A DNA stretch of 64,000 bases from positions 489,169-553,168 of the forward strand of contig JBLWGC010000043.1 of assembly GCA_048772705.1 (NCBI GenBank), given 5' to 3'. The translations under genes and the position numbers were made by a program. The notes under the pieces were generated by a model. That model had not been told where the DNA came from. It saw nothing but the letters and a program-made list of their open reading frames with translations, and searched no databases. Positions within the stretch are counted from its first letter, which is position 1, and every line of letters begins with the position of its first letter. Shown piece by piece: positions 10,814 through 23,000 of this stretch. This DNA comes from Leidyana gryllorum EB-2025a. Lineage: Eukaryota; Apicomplexa.

Positions 10814-13545
10814 TCATTCGTCACCCTCTTCCTTCTGACTCCCGCTTACCCTATGTTGACTTAAGAACTTCTCCTGAATAACTTTGGCCTTCCATTCTCC
10901 CCAGCATGAGGGCGTGTTCTCTGGCATGCCCCAGGGGTTAGGGGGTGAGGTGGGTTTACCCACCGGTCCCGCCGCAGCCATGCCTACCGGCACCGGCCCT
11001 CTCCAGAAGCCAAGACTGGGCACGGCTGGGGCTGCAGCCGCACGCGGCTCGAGGTCCAATTTCGGGCGTTGTTTCCCGAGCCCCACGGCAGGCACCGTAG
11101 GTACATATGGGAAAGACATCCGTGCTTGGTTAAAGACACCAGGATACCCCGTTGGTGGCCTGGCCATACTGGCAGGGGCCCGTCCCATGGGAGGTCCTGG
11201 GGTCATATACGGCCCAGGCGCAGGGGGTACAAAAGTGCCCGTCCTCAGCGGAGTGGTGGATGGAGGTGGCTGGGGAGCTCCTAAGCGTCCGAAGGGAGCG
11301 TTGGGGACTCCTGAAGGAGTGGGGTGGAAGCTCGGGGCAGGTTTGATACTGCTGGGAGTGGGGGTATCGAGTTCGCTATCGGACTCATCAGAGTCGGAGG
11401 AACTGCCCTCATCCGAGGACGAGCTGGAGACTCCCCTTCCACCTCCAGGCCCGCCACCCAGTGAATCTGAAGACGATGTCCCTGGCGAGGGGAGACGGTG
11501 ATGACCCCATGGGAGGGTGTCGGGTGATCCCTGAAGGGCCCATCGATCACTCAACAGCTCATCACCCATTACCCGATCAAGTTGAGGCTCAGGAGGTGAC
11601 TTGGGCAACGGAACCTCTTCTTCAACGGGTGCGGGCTGTTCGGCACCCATATTCCAGTTGAGAATACGCGGTAGGGTGGCAGGAAGGTGTAATTCATCCT
11701 GGGCTTGCTTTTGTTGGTTGACTAAAGCTTTGAGGTAGAGGAAGAACTGGCGCTGCTTGATGGGCGGTAAGACGTCGACATCGGGTGTATATCGCAAATC
11801 CTGGGCGCACAAAGCCGAGTGGATACCCAACTCGTCTTTCACCAAGTCTAACACCTGAGAAGAGACACATTGTTAAGATCGCGTCGGTCCCCGCACACAC
11901 ACGACTTAACATTGCACACACACGACTTAACATTGCCCCCGCAAGGGTTCACATTGTCCACACAGAGTAGTTTCTTACTGCTTTGCGGTAGGTGACATCG
12001 AGTTCCTTGAAACGTGCCAGCGCCGTCCGTTTCTGACCCACGCTGAGCATTGGAGGGAGGTTCTTGTTATCTGTGGGGGGCACTGGACAGGGCGCTGGGA
12101 GAGCAGAATATGGCTCATTAGCCGCGAGTTCCATTCCGAGGCGCGTATGAGCACAGTCGGGAGTATATATAATGCCCAAACCTTCCTTGGTGGTAACGCC
12201 GGGCGGAAGCTCGCGTTCCTTTCCTGCCTTACTTTTCCCCCGTGCACTTCGCGGGCCTCCGGTGCCGACTCTGGAGTCGTTGTTGGAGGCAACGGGGGGC
12301 TGGGCGGCAGGAGGGCCGACGGAGGACCCCGTGATACTGCCAGCGAGAGGCTGTAGATTAGGCGAGGCTGAGGAGGGAGTTGGCGCTATGGAGGGGACCC
12401 CTGAAGCAGCAGCTTTCACCAGGAGGGCTTGCAGCTGCGCCGCGTCCATAGTGATCTTTTCGCCGGTCGCAACAGGTGCAATCTGTGGGGAGAGGGCAGG
12501 CGATTGGGAAGCAGACTGAGTTGGTGGGGCTGGCATAGCAGCAGGAGCCGCAGGCACTTCTGCCATCGGCTCCAAGACAGGTGGGGTGGGGGGTCGAGGT
12601 TTCAACTTGGCTGGACGCTTGAATACCACATATGGGTTCACCATGTCCTCCTGTTTGAGAAGGTTCTCAAAATGGACTGCCAACTCGTGAGCTGCTCGCC
12701 GCACAGGACTCCCTTCCGGATGGTATGTAAAGGCATTAAAGAATATCGTGCGGACATCTAATTGCCAACGGAACGGATGGCTGTACATATTGCCCTCGAG
12801 TTTCTGTCGTATAGTCTCTGTGTGTGTGTGTGCGAAGTGGAGTGATCTCGGTTGAGGACTTACGGAGGTCAATTGGTGTCTTGACTTTTTCGAAATAGTC
12901 TTCAAGTCCTTCTGCTGCAGGATTAACGGGGGACATGAAGGAAACGGACATTGGGTGCGCCTCTAATTTCGCGAGGACCTGTGAGGCCGCCTCCACCCAG
13001 AAAGCATCAGCGCTCTCGATGATGATAGGTCCTTTCCGAGGCGGAACCGTTAGAGGCTCGGTTATGGGGAGATATTCTTCTTGACGAGGTGGTGGAGCAG
13101 GAGGCACGTCAATCGGCGCCGGGGAGGTTGGAGCAGCAGCCGGTCGATCTATGACAGCAGGAGGTGGTGGGACACTTACAGCAACGTCAGTCTCACATGA
13201 GTCGGCTGTTCGCTTCTTTTTGGTTGCGGGCTGCTGCTGCTCGGTTGAGGGCACCTCCGGAGCAGCGGCGGACTTTGCGGGCGGCGCCTTCCGTTTTCCA
13301 GCACTCGCCTGCCGACGAGGCCGGGCGGTTTCGGACTTGACAGGTGGGGCCGCCGCTGGGGGGGCAGAGGGGGGGGTCGTCCTTTCATTCGTGGTGCTGG
13401 GTGGAGCCGTTAGCTCTCCAAACCGAAATCCGGCGGCGAGAATAGCCGCATTAACCTTCTGTACTTCGCTTTCGCTCAGTAAGAGCTCACCGAGGGCGCA
13501 CCCAGCGCCATGGATAGGAGGGGATAAGGCTAGGGGTTGAGACAT
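10814..13545 (-). CDS. BET-like bromodomain protein (bromodomain plus NET-like region)
   Basis: Three exons (13545-12864, 12817-11979, 11854-10814) close in phase to 853 residues. After a disordered N-terminus with a basic stretch, a bromodomain spans the first splice: AAEGLEDYFEKVKTPIDLQ leads into TIRQKLEGNMY and FNAFTYHPEGS, where the acetyl-lysine pocket asparagine is expected. A second ordered region (FKELDVTYRKAVLDLVKDEL to VLPPIKQRQFFLYLKAL) resembles the NET domain of BET proteins. Between and after these it is proline-, alanine- and serine-rich. Such proteins read acetylated histones and recruit transcription regulators. The second intron (124 nt) contains a duplicated 21-nt segment. 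There is one bromodomain, whereas animal BET proteins have two. Confidence 0.85.
11892..11935. repeat. 21-nt tandem duplication inside an intron
   Basis: Two copies of a unit containing cacacgacttaacattgc stand side by side within the second intron of the bromodomain gene. The duplication may explain why that intron (124 nt) is longer than most here. Confidence 0.75.
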
Positions 13546-13585
13546 ATTCCCTTAACCATGGCACAAAAATCCTCACTGGTTAGAA

Positions 13586-13855
13586 ATGGTGACAAAGACT
13601 GTTACGCAAGATGTCACCCTCAAGGATACTCCAGCTGCCATTATAGCGGCGATCCAATCGGAAGGACGATCGAACCCACCAGCCAACATGGTTTATTTAC
13701 GCGCATGGACACTCAAAGCTCTGGATGAAATAGTAAAAACGAACAAAGTACATTCACATTGCGATGTGGAGTGCGTCAGATGTGCCGTAAACCGCTCAGC
13801 CGCTGACGCTCTCCTCAATATGTTCGATGCGGCAAACTTACATGCCAATTCCTGA
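13586..13855 (+). CDS. Small unrecognised ORF
   Basis: An 89-residue frame lies between the start of the bromodomain gene (opposite strand, 13545) and the next + gene. It contains ALDEIVKTNK and a CDVECVRC stretch. A 32-nt GT-AG intron (gtacat...gtcag) inside it could also be removed, giving a shorter C-terminus. It might instead be a 5' exon of the gene at 13876, but I found no splice that joins them in frame. Function unknown. Confidence 0.4.
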   Translation: MVTKTVTQDVTLKDTPAAIIAAIQSEGRSNPPANMVYLRAWTLKALDEIVKTNKVHSHCDVECVRCAVNRSAADALLNMFDAANLHANS

Positions 13856-13875
13856 TATTGGTGCGATATTGCTCC

Positions 13876-16304
13876 ATGCCTCCTGACGCCACCGATAACC
13901 CTCTAAACCTCACCAAAGATCCCTCTGCGCCCCCCTCTCCCATAGCTTCAACCAGTTCGGGAGACAGTGACCTCCTCCCGGACAAACATAACCTCGTCTC
14001 AACCCGCCCTCTCACAGCAGATGAAATACCCGGCCCCCTGACGCCCCCCCCTCAAGAGAAATCAGAATACACTGCTGGATTTGACAAACCGGAGTGGACC
14101 AAATTGACCAAACAGACCAAACCTAACAGACCAACCGCCCGTTCCAAAGCATCAACGAGCAAACGTCGAGACGATTCAACATCTGACTCACCCAATGTAC
14201 CCAAATATATACCCTCCTCCCCAACCGTCATCCGGGAGACCCATTATGACGAGGATGACACCGGGACTGCTGTACGCCCCTTCGAAGGGTCCACCAATCT
14301 CCCTCGCCCCCACCAAAGCCCCTTTCTCACCATACCAGAGTATCGACCCCTCCTCCGACGTCCTGACCCCTGTGCCCATTGGCCAGTCAAGAACTTTCCG
14401 GCAGCAATTAGGTGAGTCTCATGCGGCTGCGGCGCTGTGTGGCTGTTATGATTCCACATCCATACATATTGTCCCCCCATTCGACAGATTGATGAGTAGT
14501 TCCAAAGCTCCCCGCCGAGCGTTAGCCGAAATCAGAGGATTAGCCGGACACTTTGCAGCGTCAGAAATAGCGATGTGAGTGTAGAATACAGTGTAAAGGA
14601 AAGGAGAGTCCACGCTTTGCTGCTGCAGCCCATTGTTGAACGAAGCCGCCACCTCCCGTCAGATCTTTGACTACTTCAAAGACGACGTCCCAAATCTGGC
14701 GACAGGCGACAATGTGTCAGTGTTATGGAATCTGATCGGCTCTGAAGCGGCCGATCCCTGTGACACACTGTGGGGCACTGAGAAGACACCGGGACTGCTG
14801 CATTGGACGATAATTGAGCTTTTCAAACAGATTGAGTCTCGTAACAAACTGAAGACGCCCAATGTCCCGCTGTCACACAGAGACGAATACATTGTCTGCA
14901 TCAGCGTTGCTGAGGTCGGAGATGAGAGAATCCGCGACGTTGCTGTCCAGACGCGTCTCACTGGGATCTTCAGATCCCACGAAGAGCATAGAGCTCCTCG
15001 ACTTGTCGATCCCTCGGTGGCTTCAACGAGTCCCCTCAACGCGATAATCTTTAGTACACTCGACCAGGGACTGGCAATGGTCGAGCGTCTCCGTGACGCC
15101 TGCGAGAGTCTGTACCAACGGATCGGAGTCCCTATTGGGTCGCGGATCAAAGTTAGCGGTATCGAAAGTGAGATGACACCCGGGGCGAAACTGAGGAGTG
15201 GAGACATTGCTCGGCGAGTTATGAATTCAATCCACGGGAGTCACTTTGTGATCCATTTGACCGTCGACAGGCTGAGCTCCTATCTCAGTCAGTGGGCCTC
15301 ACAACGTGATCCCGACACACTGCGACTCGGATCGACCACTCGATACTCGCCGGACAATCTGATTCGAAACACTCTCACCATAGTGGCCGCCGCCCCAGCA
15401 GACTGTCTCACTGTACCTCAATCACGAGCCGTGAGTCCGAGTCCCTTCCAACTGCTGGACCTGATATCCACAATGGTCGACCCCGTTTCTCGGACACCCG
15501 AAACCCTCGCTGCCAACTTGGCACCGTCGTGCCTCACTCGCCTGCTGGACAGTCTTCTGCAAGCGTCAAAGTTCTCCCCACCTCGCTTAGAGTGCCGCAG
15601 TACCATCTGCAGGACACTTCTGCATGTGTGTCTGTTTACCACACCCCCTCCGATCGCGATGGGTTTCTTGAAGTTCAGCCGTCTCCTGGCGCGGGGTCGC
15701 TTGTTGAGGCAGCGGCCGCCGCCCAATCGGTGCAGTAAGCCGCTGGTGACAACCTTTGATCCCATTTTGGATTTGGAACACAATCTCGAGATTGAGACTG
15801 CCAAAAAGAGGAGAGAACGCTCCAACGCGCCACAAGTGCGGGGCTTAGCCCTCGCGGACGTCCTCCGTCCATACGTAAGACACTCTCAAAGCCCTTTTCT
15901 CTCCACAATAATTGAATGTTTCTCTCAGATTATTACACCTGAAGGACTTCGCGAGGAGATTGTGGAGGGGGCCGGAAGGGCGCTGTTGGCAAAGATTTAC
16001 AATGCCGACTCGAAGATTAACCAGTTGGACGACGTGGCTGGCGGAATGGCTCACAGCAATGAGCCCACCTCGGCCAGCACACATCTCCTGGGAGCCTCTC
16101 GTCGTCATTTCGCCACAGCGGCCCCGTTGCAGAAGGCTATGCAGGCGCTGGAGGGAGCAAAGATTATGCAGTAAGTATTCGGATGGCAGAACTTGCGCCC
16201 AACTCCTTTTCTTTCTCAGCCGTAATCGCACCATTGATCATATGAGGGTCGTAGCCGAACAGGTTTACGCTGACTCGATACCGGTTCAACGTCAAAACGG
16301 ATGA
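13876..16304 (+). CDS. Unrecognised 749-residue protein
   Basis: Exons 13876-14411, 14488-14574, 14629-16169 and 16219-16304 close in phase to 749 residues. An alternative ATG at 13858 adds six residues. The first 170 residues are proline- and serine-rich and probably disordered. From NEAATSRQIFDYFKDDVPNL onward the sequence looks helical and globular, with no motif I recognise. The last exon encodes a basic end (RNRTIDHMRVVAEQVYAD). It is convergent with the gene ending at 16352, 47 bases away. Function unknown. Confidence 0.7.
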
Positions 16305-16332
16305 TCAAATATCTAATGAGGCCGCCCCGACT

Positions 16333-16370
16333 TCACACCGAATCGTTGCTGTCACACCGAATCGTTGCTG
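16333..16370. repeat. 19-bp direct repeat at a stop codon
   Basis: The 19-base word tcacaccgaatcgttgctg occurs twice in a row. The stop codon of the minus-strand gene ending at 16352 lies in the second copy, so the repeat duplicates the end of that reading frame. Confidence 0.85.
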
Positions 16371-17887
16371 TCGATCTCCTCATAGCTCTCCTCGGGCGAT
16401 TTGACAGTCTCCAAATACTTTCTGAGTTCAGCAACACCCTCCAACCTGTGTGTGCAGTCGAAGAAATGATTGTGGCACGGCGGACAAAACATACCTTCCC
16501 CAATTTGGAGGCCGTCCTGTCGATGCCGTCACTGCCGAAAGGATCTGTGCTCTGTTTTTGTTGGACTCGGACACTCGAGCTCTCAGAGCTGCGATTCGCT
16601 TCTCAGTGTCGGCACACTGCTGTTGCATATTTTTGAACATTCCATCCAATCCGACATCCGGATCTGCGAGGAAACCGAGTTCTCGTCGTTGTTCTCTGTT
16701 GGTCTCTTTGCCAAACTTCCGCCCTCTTATGACGCCCCGATCCTCTCTGTAATACTCATCTTCACTCTCGAAAGGTTTGTTTGCCACGTGGGCGTACGGT
16801 TTGTCGGGCCACATATCTTCGGGAATCTCGTTGGGGCGGGGACTGCGTCTCGCCCCGACAAACGGTTGACCCTGAGTCCCACCTCGAAGCTTCGCCAGGG
16901 CCTTCATACGGCTCGCGAACGCACTCTCGAAGGGAGAGGCGGCCGCCGCCTCGGCCTCTAAACGCTGACGTTCCGCCTCGGCCGCCTTTTCGGCGGCTTT
17001 GGCCTCCTTTTTCTCTTTGCGCTCTTCTTCGCGTCTCCGTCTCCTCCGGTGTTGCTGCTTCTTCTTCGCTCGTCGACTTTTGCGTCGATCCTCATCGCTG
17101 CTGTCGAGAAAGTCGGGGGGGTCCGGTCTGTCTCTCGGGTCGGCGAGATGTCTCTTCAATGTTTTGTCATCCACGTCCTCGTCTTTGGACCCGTAGAATC
17201 TGCGGCATCAAATTCTGCTCGAAAGGGGCAGCACAGCACCACTCACCCGTCAAAGTGCCATCGTTTCAGATCCTTACTGAGATCCTCAATTTGTTCCTCC
17301 GTACTGCTGTCGATTTTCTGCAAATGCTTCCGTACCGCTACATCGTTCAGATCGTTCTGCCCATTACTATCCAACTTTCTCGGACACACGAGTTTACCGT
17401 GTCCCTTCAACGGCAATCCCGCCCTCAGCATTTCCTTCATAGCCTTCCGTCGTTTCTCTCGGGTCCGTTCCGGCAGTCTCGGGCCTTTGAGCATCTCTCC
17501 TCCCATAGACACATTCACCTGCATACTCGCCGGAAAGCGATTTCCGACAACCACGGCACCCGGTCCAGCCTCCGTGTAGCCATTCTTCATTGCATTCTCG
17601 GCCACTTTCAACTCTCTCCGCCGCATCGAATAGGAAGAATCCGACCCATCACACGACGAACACGACGACGACGACGCAGAGGAGGCCGACGATGTGAACC
17701 CGCCGCTTGAGGACGACGATGACCACTCATGACCTCTCTTCTCGTCCCGTCTGGGAGACACGTTGCCGCTTCTTCTTTCATTCGTTGGCCCAGTTATAAC
17801 AATATTGGGTGGGGCGCGTCCGTCATACTCGCCAAACCGCCCCGTGGGCGGAGGGGCCGTATGCAGACCGACTTGTTGGATCAACAT
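16352..17887 (-). CDS. Unrecognised basic, coiled-coil-rich protein
   Basis: Three exons (17887-17247, 17199-16495, 16445-16352) close in phase to 479 residues; introns are 47 and 49 nt. A serine-rich N-terminus is followed by an ordered part around DLSKDLKRWHFDGFYGS. Then comes a long arginine, lysine, glutamate and alanine-rich helix, and a short C-terminal helix (GVAELRKYLETVKSPEESY). The strongly basic helix suggests a nuclear or RNA-associated role, but this is only inference. Its start ATG faces the + gene at 17923, 35 bases away. Confidence 0.65.
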
Positions 17888-17922
17888 GGTCCAATATCAG
17901 GCACCTCACATGTCTGCACCCC

Positions 17923-20019
17923 ATGGTCGATTCCCCGCCCCCAACGATCGATACTCCGCCCTCCGTCTCGGATCCACCCACCAACCAAAGCCCTTCGACC
18001 GATGCTCCCCATAGTGGTGAAGTAAACGAGGCCCAACCGCCGCAACCGGCAACCCCGCCGACAACCACACACTCTGCGGTTGAAAATGCCTCTCGCTCAG
18101 AGCCGCTCGGAGAACCTGCGGGGGACGCAGTTCCACCGGAGGGTCTCACTCTGCCGATCCCTCCACCAGACACTGCTGAGGACAGCACTGAGGTCAAAAA
18201 ACACCAGCCCGAAACACGACCCGTCAAAGATGGCCGGTACTGGGTGGCTGGTAATGTGGGTGTAGAGTCAGACAACGAGAGACGTCGATTGGAGCTGTTG
18301 AGGGAAGCTGAACGCCGTAGAATATACGGCGGTGATCGAGTTCGCCACGTTCAAGAGAGAGAGGACGATAGACGGAAACGGCAGTCAGCCTATATTCCGC
18401 TACAACTGTTCCACCAGAAACCGGGAGAACATGCAGACGAGGGCGGTCCACTCAGATTGGAAGATCGAGAACGCGACTGTCACCGCCATCGAGCGGTTTT
18501 TCGTTATGTTCCCCACACTCTCTTTTCGGTCGTCAATAATGCCACAAAGAATGTCACCTTTCGCGACGGAGCTTTCAACATGTGGTCAGACGCCTCCGGG
18601 AATCTCTTTAACCCTCTGGCAGATGAAATGGAAGAAGACTATCAGAGAAACTTCCGGGACAATCTCAGACCCAATCTGCGAGGCTTAGATTGGAAAAACA
18701 CTCTCGAAGAGCGCAGGAAACGATTGGAAGACTCTCCCAAACTCAGTGCAGAAGAGATCCAGAAACTCGAGGAGGTCCTCAAGGCTCACGATCAAACAGA
18801 TTACTTCGATCCTCAAATACAATTCGACGCCCTCCTCGGCAAAATGTTACGAAAACAGATCAAAGCTCGCCAAATTGCCAACGGAGACTCAAATGACTCG
18901 ATGCCCTCAAATCTCGGCTCCTCCTCCTCATCCGATCAGGACTCCATGTTCGATTCGGGGGATTCCGAAGATGAGCGCCAACGACGCAGACCGCGTATCG
19001 TCGTCACCACCAAAACGAGAGCTGACGGCCAAAAACGTGTTACTGAAGAGCTATACGGATACTCTTCAACTTCAGAATCTTCCTCCTCCAGTGAAGACGA
19101 AGACAGCTCCTTGACAACCACAAATACAGCCACCCAGTCCTCCCTTTCCAGCTCCGTCAACACTTCATCAACTTCAACATCCTCCCCTACCACCACCGAC
19201 CTTTCTTCCACCAGCGAAAGCAGCACAGCATTGTACTCCAGCTCAACTTCCCTCAGCCAAATCTCCTCGGGGGCTCAGGAGACCACAGACTCCTCTCAGA
19301 CTCAATCTTCACTCGGCTCTTCCACCACCAGCCCTTCCGGCACACTTCAGTCAACGGAATCCCTCGTCAACTCCTCGCCATCTTCGTCCGACAGCCTCGC
19401 CACTTCTTTACCTTCCAGCACTTCGACTAAGTTCCGTCACTCTGACCCGGGACCTATCACACCACCGCTCCTCGCTCATCATGACACCCTTTCCGCAGAG
19501 GCCCTGCCACCCATAGAATTAGTGTCTGATCAGAACCTCCGCAACACTCCATCAATCTCCCCCAGAACAGATGTCTATGCCTCCCGATCATCCGTACAGA
19601 CCCCACCACACACCCACCGACCCTGTCCTCTGCACAGTCCGCCAGTCACCAAACCTCCCCCATGCCCAGTGCACCTGCCTCCCACACATAGACCTCAGAA
19701 TCCTTCTGTTCCTGCTTCCACTGCCAGGGTACAACTCGTACCTTTGGGAAGACGACTCAGCCGAGTTTTCTCACGCCAGATTCATCTTCCACCCAAAAGC
19801 CAACCATCTCCACCTTCTCCTCGTATATTTGGTCGCAATTTCAATCCCATGGTTCAGAACGAGAGATATATGGTCACACCATTCCCACTAAAAGGCTGCG
19901 AACAGATGAAAGAGCAATTCCACAGAGACTTGATAGCCTGCACAGATAAGATCTTTACCAGGAATTTCCCAACTCGAAATGCCAGACACCTTGGACATGT
20001 CGGCCGCAGGCCACGATGA
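17923..20019 (+). CDS. Unrecognised protein with long serine/threonine-rich tail
   Basis: A single open frame from ATG 17923 encodes 698 residues. The N-terminal third is proline-rich. A charged, probably folded middle includes FNMWSDASGNLFNPLADEM and LGKMLRKQIKARQ. From about residue 330 the sequence is almost entirely serine, threonine and acidic residues, then proline-rich to the end. The distal part could contain an unseen intron, because composition changes around 19560. It is convergent with the scaffold gene ending at 20051, 31 bases away. Function unknown. Confidence 0.6.
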   Translation: MVDSPPPTIDTPPSVSDPPTNQSPSTDAPHSGEVNEAQPPQPATPPTTTHSAVENASRSEPLGEPAGDAVPPEGLTLPIPPPDTAEDSTEVKKHQPETRPVKDGRYWVAGNVGVESDNERRRLELLREAERRRIYGGDRVRHVQEREDDRRKRQSAYIPLQLFHQKPGEHADEGGPLRLEDRERDCHRHRAVFRYVPHTLFSVVNNATKNVTFRDGAFNMWSDASGNLFNPLADEMEEDYQRNFRDNLRPNLRGLDWKNTLEERRKRLEDSPKLSAEEIQKLEEVLKAHDQTDYFDPQIQFDALLGKMLRKQIKARQIANGDSNDSMPSNLGSSSSSDQDSMFDSGDSEDERQRRRPRIVVTTKTRADGQKRVTEELYGYSSTSESSSSSEDEDSSLTTTNTATQSSLSSSVNTSSTSTSSPTTTDLSSTSESSTALYSSSTSLSQISSGAQETTDSSQTQSSLGSSTTSPSGTLQSTESLVNSSPSSSDSLATSLPSSTSTKFRHSDPGPITPPLLAHHDTLSAEALPPIELVSDQNLRNTPSISPRTDVYASRSSVQTPPHTHRPCPLHSPPVTKPPPCPVHLPPTHRPQNPSVPASTARVQLVPLGRRLSRVFSRQIHLPPKSQPSPPSPRIFGRNFNPMVQNERYMVTPFPLKGCEQMKEQFHRDLIACTDKIFTRNFPTRNARHLGHVGRRPR

Positions 20020-20050
20020 CTTCTGCTGAACTGGATCTATCTTCGCCTTC

Positions 20051-23000
20051 TCAGGCAGAGTCTGTATCCAACGGTGCTTTCTTCACTTTGGGCGGGGGTC
20101 CATGCTTCTTCCCCTTCGACTTGATCGTCACAGGGGACAAATTCTGCCATTTCGGTGCACCTTCGTCCATCGAAACCCGGGTTCGCGTGTCTGACTTTGT
20201 AACACCTTCTCCGTCAGTCATGTCACTGTCAAGCGGTGGCGTCACAGCACTCGTGGTCACGGTCGCAACCCCCTTTGGCCCTCCTCCGGGCGGGCCTCCT
20301 TTCTTGGCGCCAGGAGGTCCTTTTTTGCCACCTTTCACGGGGCCAGGAGACCCCTTGGGAACGCCCGGTGACCCTTTTGGAGGAGCCGATCTACTCTTTG
20401 ACATTTCGTCATTCTGTCCGTCGTGCTTCGACGCCATCAAATCCATCTTGTTCATCGGTTTCTTCATGCCCTTGCTTGGTACTAAAGCCGTCTGTGGCGA
20501 CCCGATGCCCTTCTTGGCGGGAGGTCCCTTCCCAGGTGGGCCTTTCCCGGGAGCTCCTTTCGAACTCGCCATGAGACTGAGCTCACGTTGCCTCTGTACC
20601 GCTTCAAGAGCTGCGGGTCCTTCAGCGTTGAATTCAGTCATCAGGAATGACCTCAATGCCGAGTCACGAGTCAGTGATCCGCGCGATCCGTGCATTATTA
20701 TGCCCAGCAAAGTCTCGCCATGAAGTGAGTGGCGGGGATGGAAGATGTATATCATGATCGGGGGCTCATTCTCTCGCATGCTCAGTTCAACTGGTCTGGG
20801 TTGCGACTCCAGCCCGCCAACAAACAATGCCAATTCCCATTTGAGTACCTCCTCACTGCTTTCGATCTTGGCAAATCCAGATGCTTCATGAATGTTTCGC
20901 ATCTGCGATTGCAAAGCCGGAGAAAGCTGCGCCAGTGGCTGAATGTTAGGGAGACATTATTCAAGTAGATCGATCTGCTGACACTCACTCGAGTACGGAA
21001 GTGCACCTCATTCTTGTTCTGATCCACATATCCATAGCAGACCGAACCTGGTACAACCACGTTCGGGGTCTCTTTTGACAAGGCCTGTTTGGGATTCTTC
21101 CAGAACGAAATACCGCGCGGTTTCGCTCGCAGAAACCTGTTCAGTTGGACTTTGAAAAGCCGTATAATACCAGTCTCACCTGGTAGCCCGTGTTGCGTCC
21201 GCTGGTCTATCAGCCACCCCTAATCCCGTCGGAGTGGCTTTCCTCGTGTCTAAGTAACCCTCTGAATTAAGCTTATCATGCAACAAGTCGAATGCGGTGA
21301 TGGTGGGGCATAACAATTCTATGCGATCTTCGTCTGGTGTGCCGATGTTCCGACGAATCCTGATGATGCGATTCTTCAGTATGGTCACCACCTCGCAATT
21401 GTGCTTCCTCGCGACGTATATGATGCGCCGATCCCCTTTGGATGATCTAAATAAGGTGACTGCTTCCGGAAGAATGCTTATCCAATCCAAGTCTGGCTGG
21501 GGAGCACCTGTTTCCACGCGGACCTGGAAAATGTACTCATCCATATGTCGGTAGGCTTCTCTAGATGCATCTCCTTCTTCTCCCTTCACAAAACCAGCAA
21601 ACTGCAAGGCACGTAGCCAGTTGAAGTACTCCCGAGTTGTAGCGCAATCGAATCGTGACAACTTCGACTTTCCTCCTCCCATGTCTTCCACCAAAGTGAA
21701 CTCCATACGAGCACGGTTGGCATTCGCTGTGGTCTTGTCGGCCGTCATGCGTTTAATAACCTTTGGTTGGGGACTATTGTAATCCTTATACAGAATCAGT
21801 TCGTTATCTCGGACGACGGCGACTCTGAAGAAAGAGACTTAGATGGCAGAGCTCACCCTTCACTTACTCGTCAGTCATTCGCGCGTTGCTCTTGCTATCG
21901 AAAAAGCCGTTCTGCTGGAGCAGCGCTTTCTTGGCTTCGTATACTTCGGAGTCGTCGAAGCGGAACTTGAACTGGTCGCCGCCTTCGCCATCAGGGCTCT
22001 GAGCAATAGACTGTATACAAATATAAATGGGGCACAGAACTCACGATACGAGTTAGCGTAAAGCTTCTGGTTAGATCATCAAAGGTACCGATTGTCTCAT
22101 TGGCCCGCATGACCACAACCGGGGGTTCTCCTTCTTTCTCATATAGGCGTACTTCTCGATCAGCAATCTGAAAGTTGTCAAACACGTCTTTGTTGGGCGC
22201 AGCTTTCGCAGCTGCTGTTTTCTTGGGAGGCATCTTTGGCCGCATTCGGGCAAAACTGCCACGACGAAGATCAACAACACTTTCGTCACTGGAAATGTCC
22301 GAGAAATCCGATCCTGCACGTTTGCCTGGTTTGGAGGCAGCCACAGGTCCGCTTTTAATCGGAGACTCGAGACTGGACATTGAGCTCGCAGCCTTTGGTT
22401 CACTCTTCGGGGTTGGTGGAGACTTGGGCGGCGGGGTCTTGGGACTCGGAGCTTTCTCGGGTATCTCTGGCAAAGTCACCGGGGCAGGTGGCGCGCGTAA
22501 CTTGTCATTGATGAGTTGCTGCAGGTCTCGAAATTGGGTGAGCGTCAAATTGTTTGATTGCGCCAAACCATTGAGCAGATCCGTAATACGACCCAGGTGC
22601 TCAGTGTGAGACGCTTCCTCGCTTAGCTGCGCTCGTCTCAATTCCGTCACCGAACCGGAGAGTTCATTGATCGCGTTTTGTGCACCTTCATAGTTCATAA
22701 CTTGCCATCGGAGATTAGCTCCCAGCACATCTTCCACTTTCGTACAAAACTCTTTCAGGCGACTACTCAGCAGCAGATCAAGGCTGTCATCGTATCCTGA
22801 GCCTTCACCCTTTTGCCCTCCACCGGCACTTTTGATATGCCGATTCAACATCAAAAGAGTTGGTGGTAAAAGCGTCTTCTCCTTGTTTAACAAATCGACG
22901 GTGTCCATCAACTGTTGGATTTGTTGCTGCTGCTCACGTATCTTGCTCCGAGCTTCCATCAACTCCAACTCCGCACTGGCCATAGCCGAAGCCGACTGTT

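Noticed and set aside
17809-17922. N-terminal extension of the 17923 gene
   Set aside because: The extension has an ATG at 17809 but runs over the first codons of the divergent gene, in composition unlike the rest. The ATG at 17923 is simpler.
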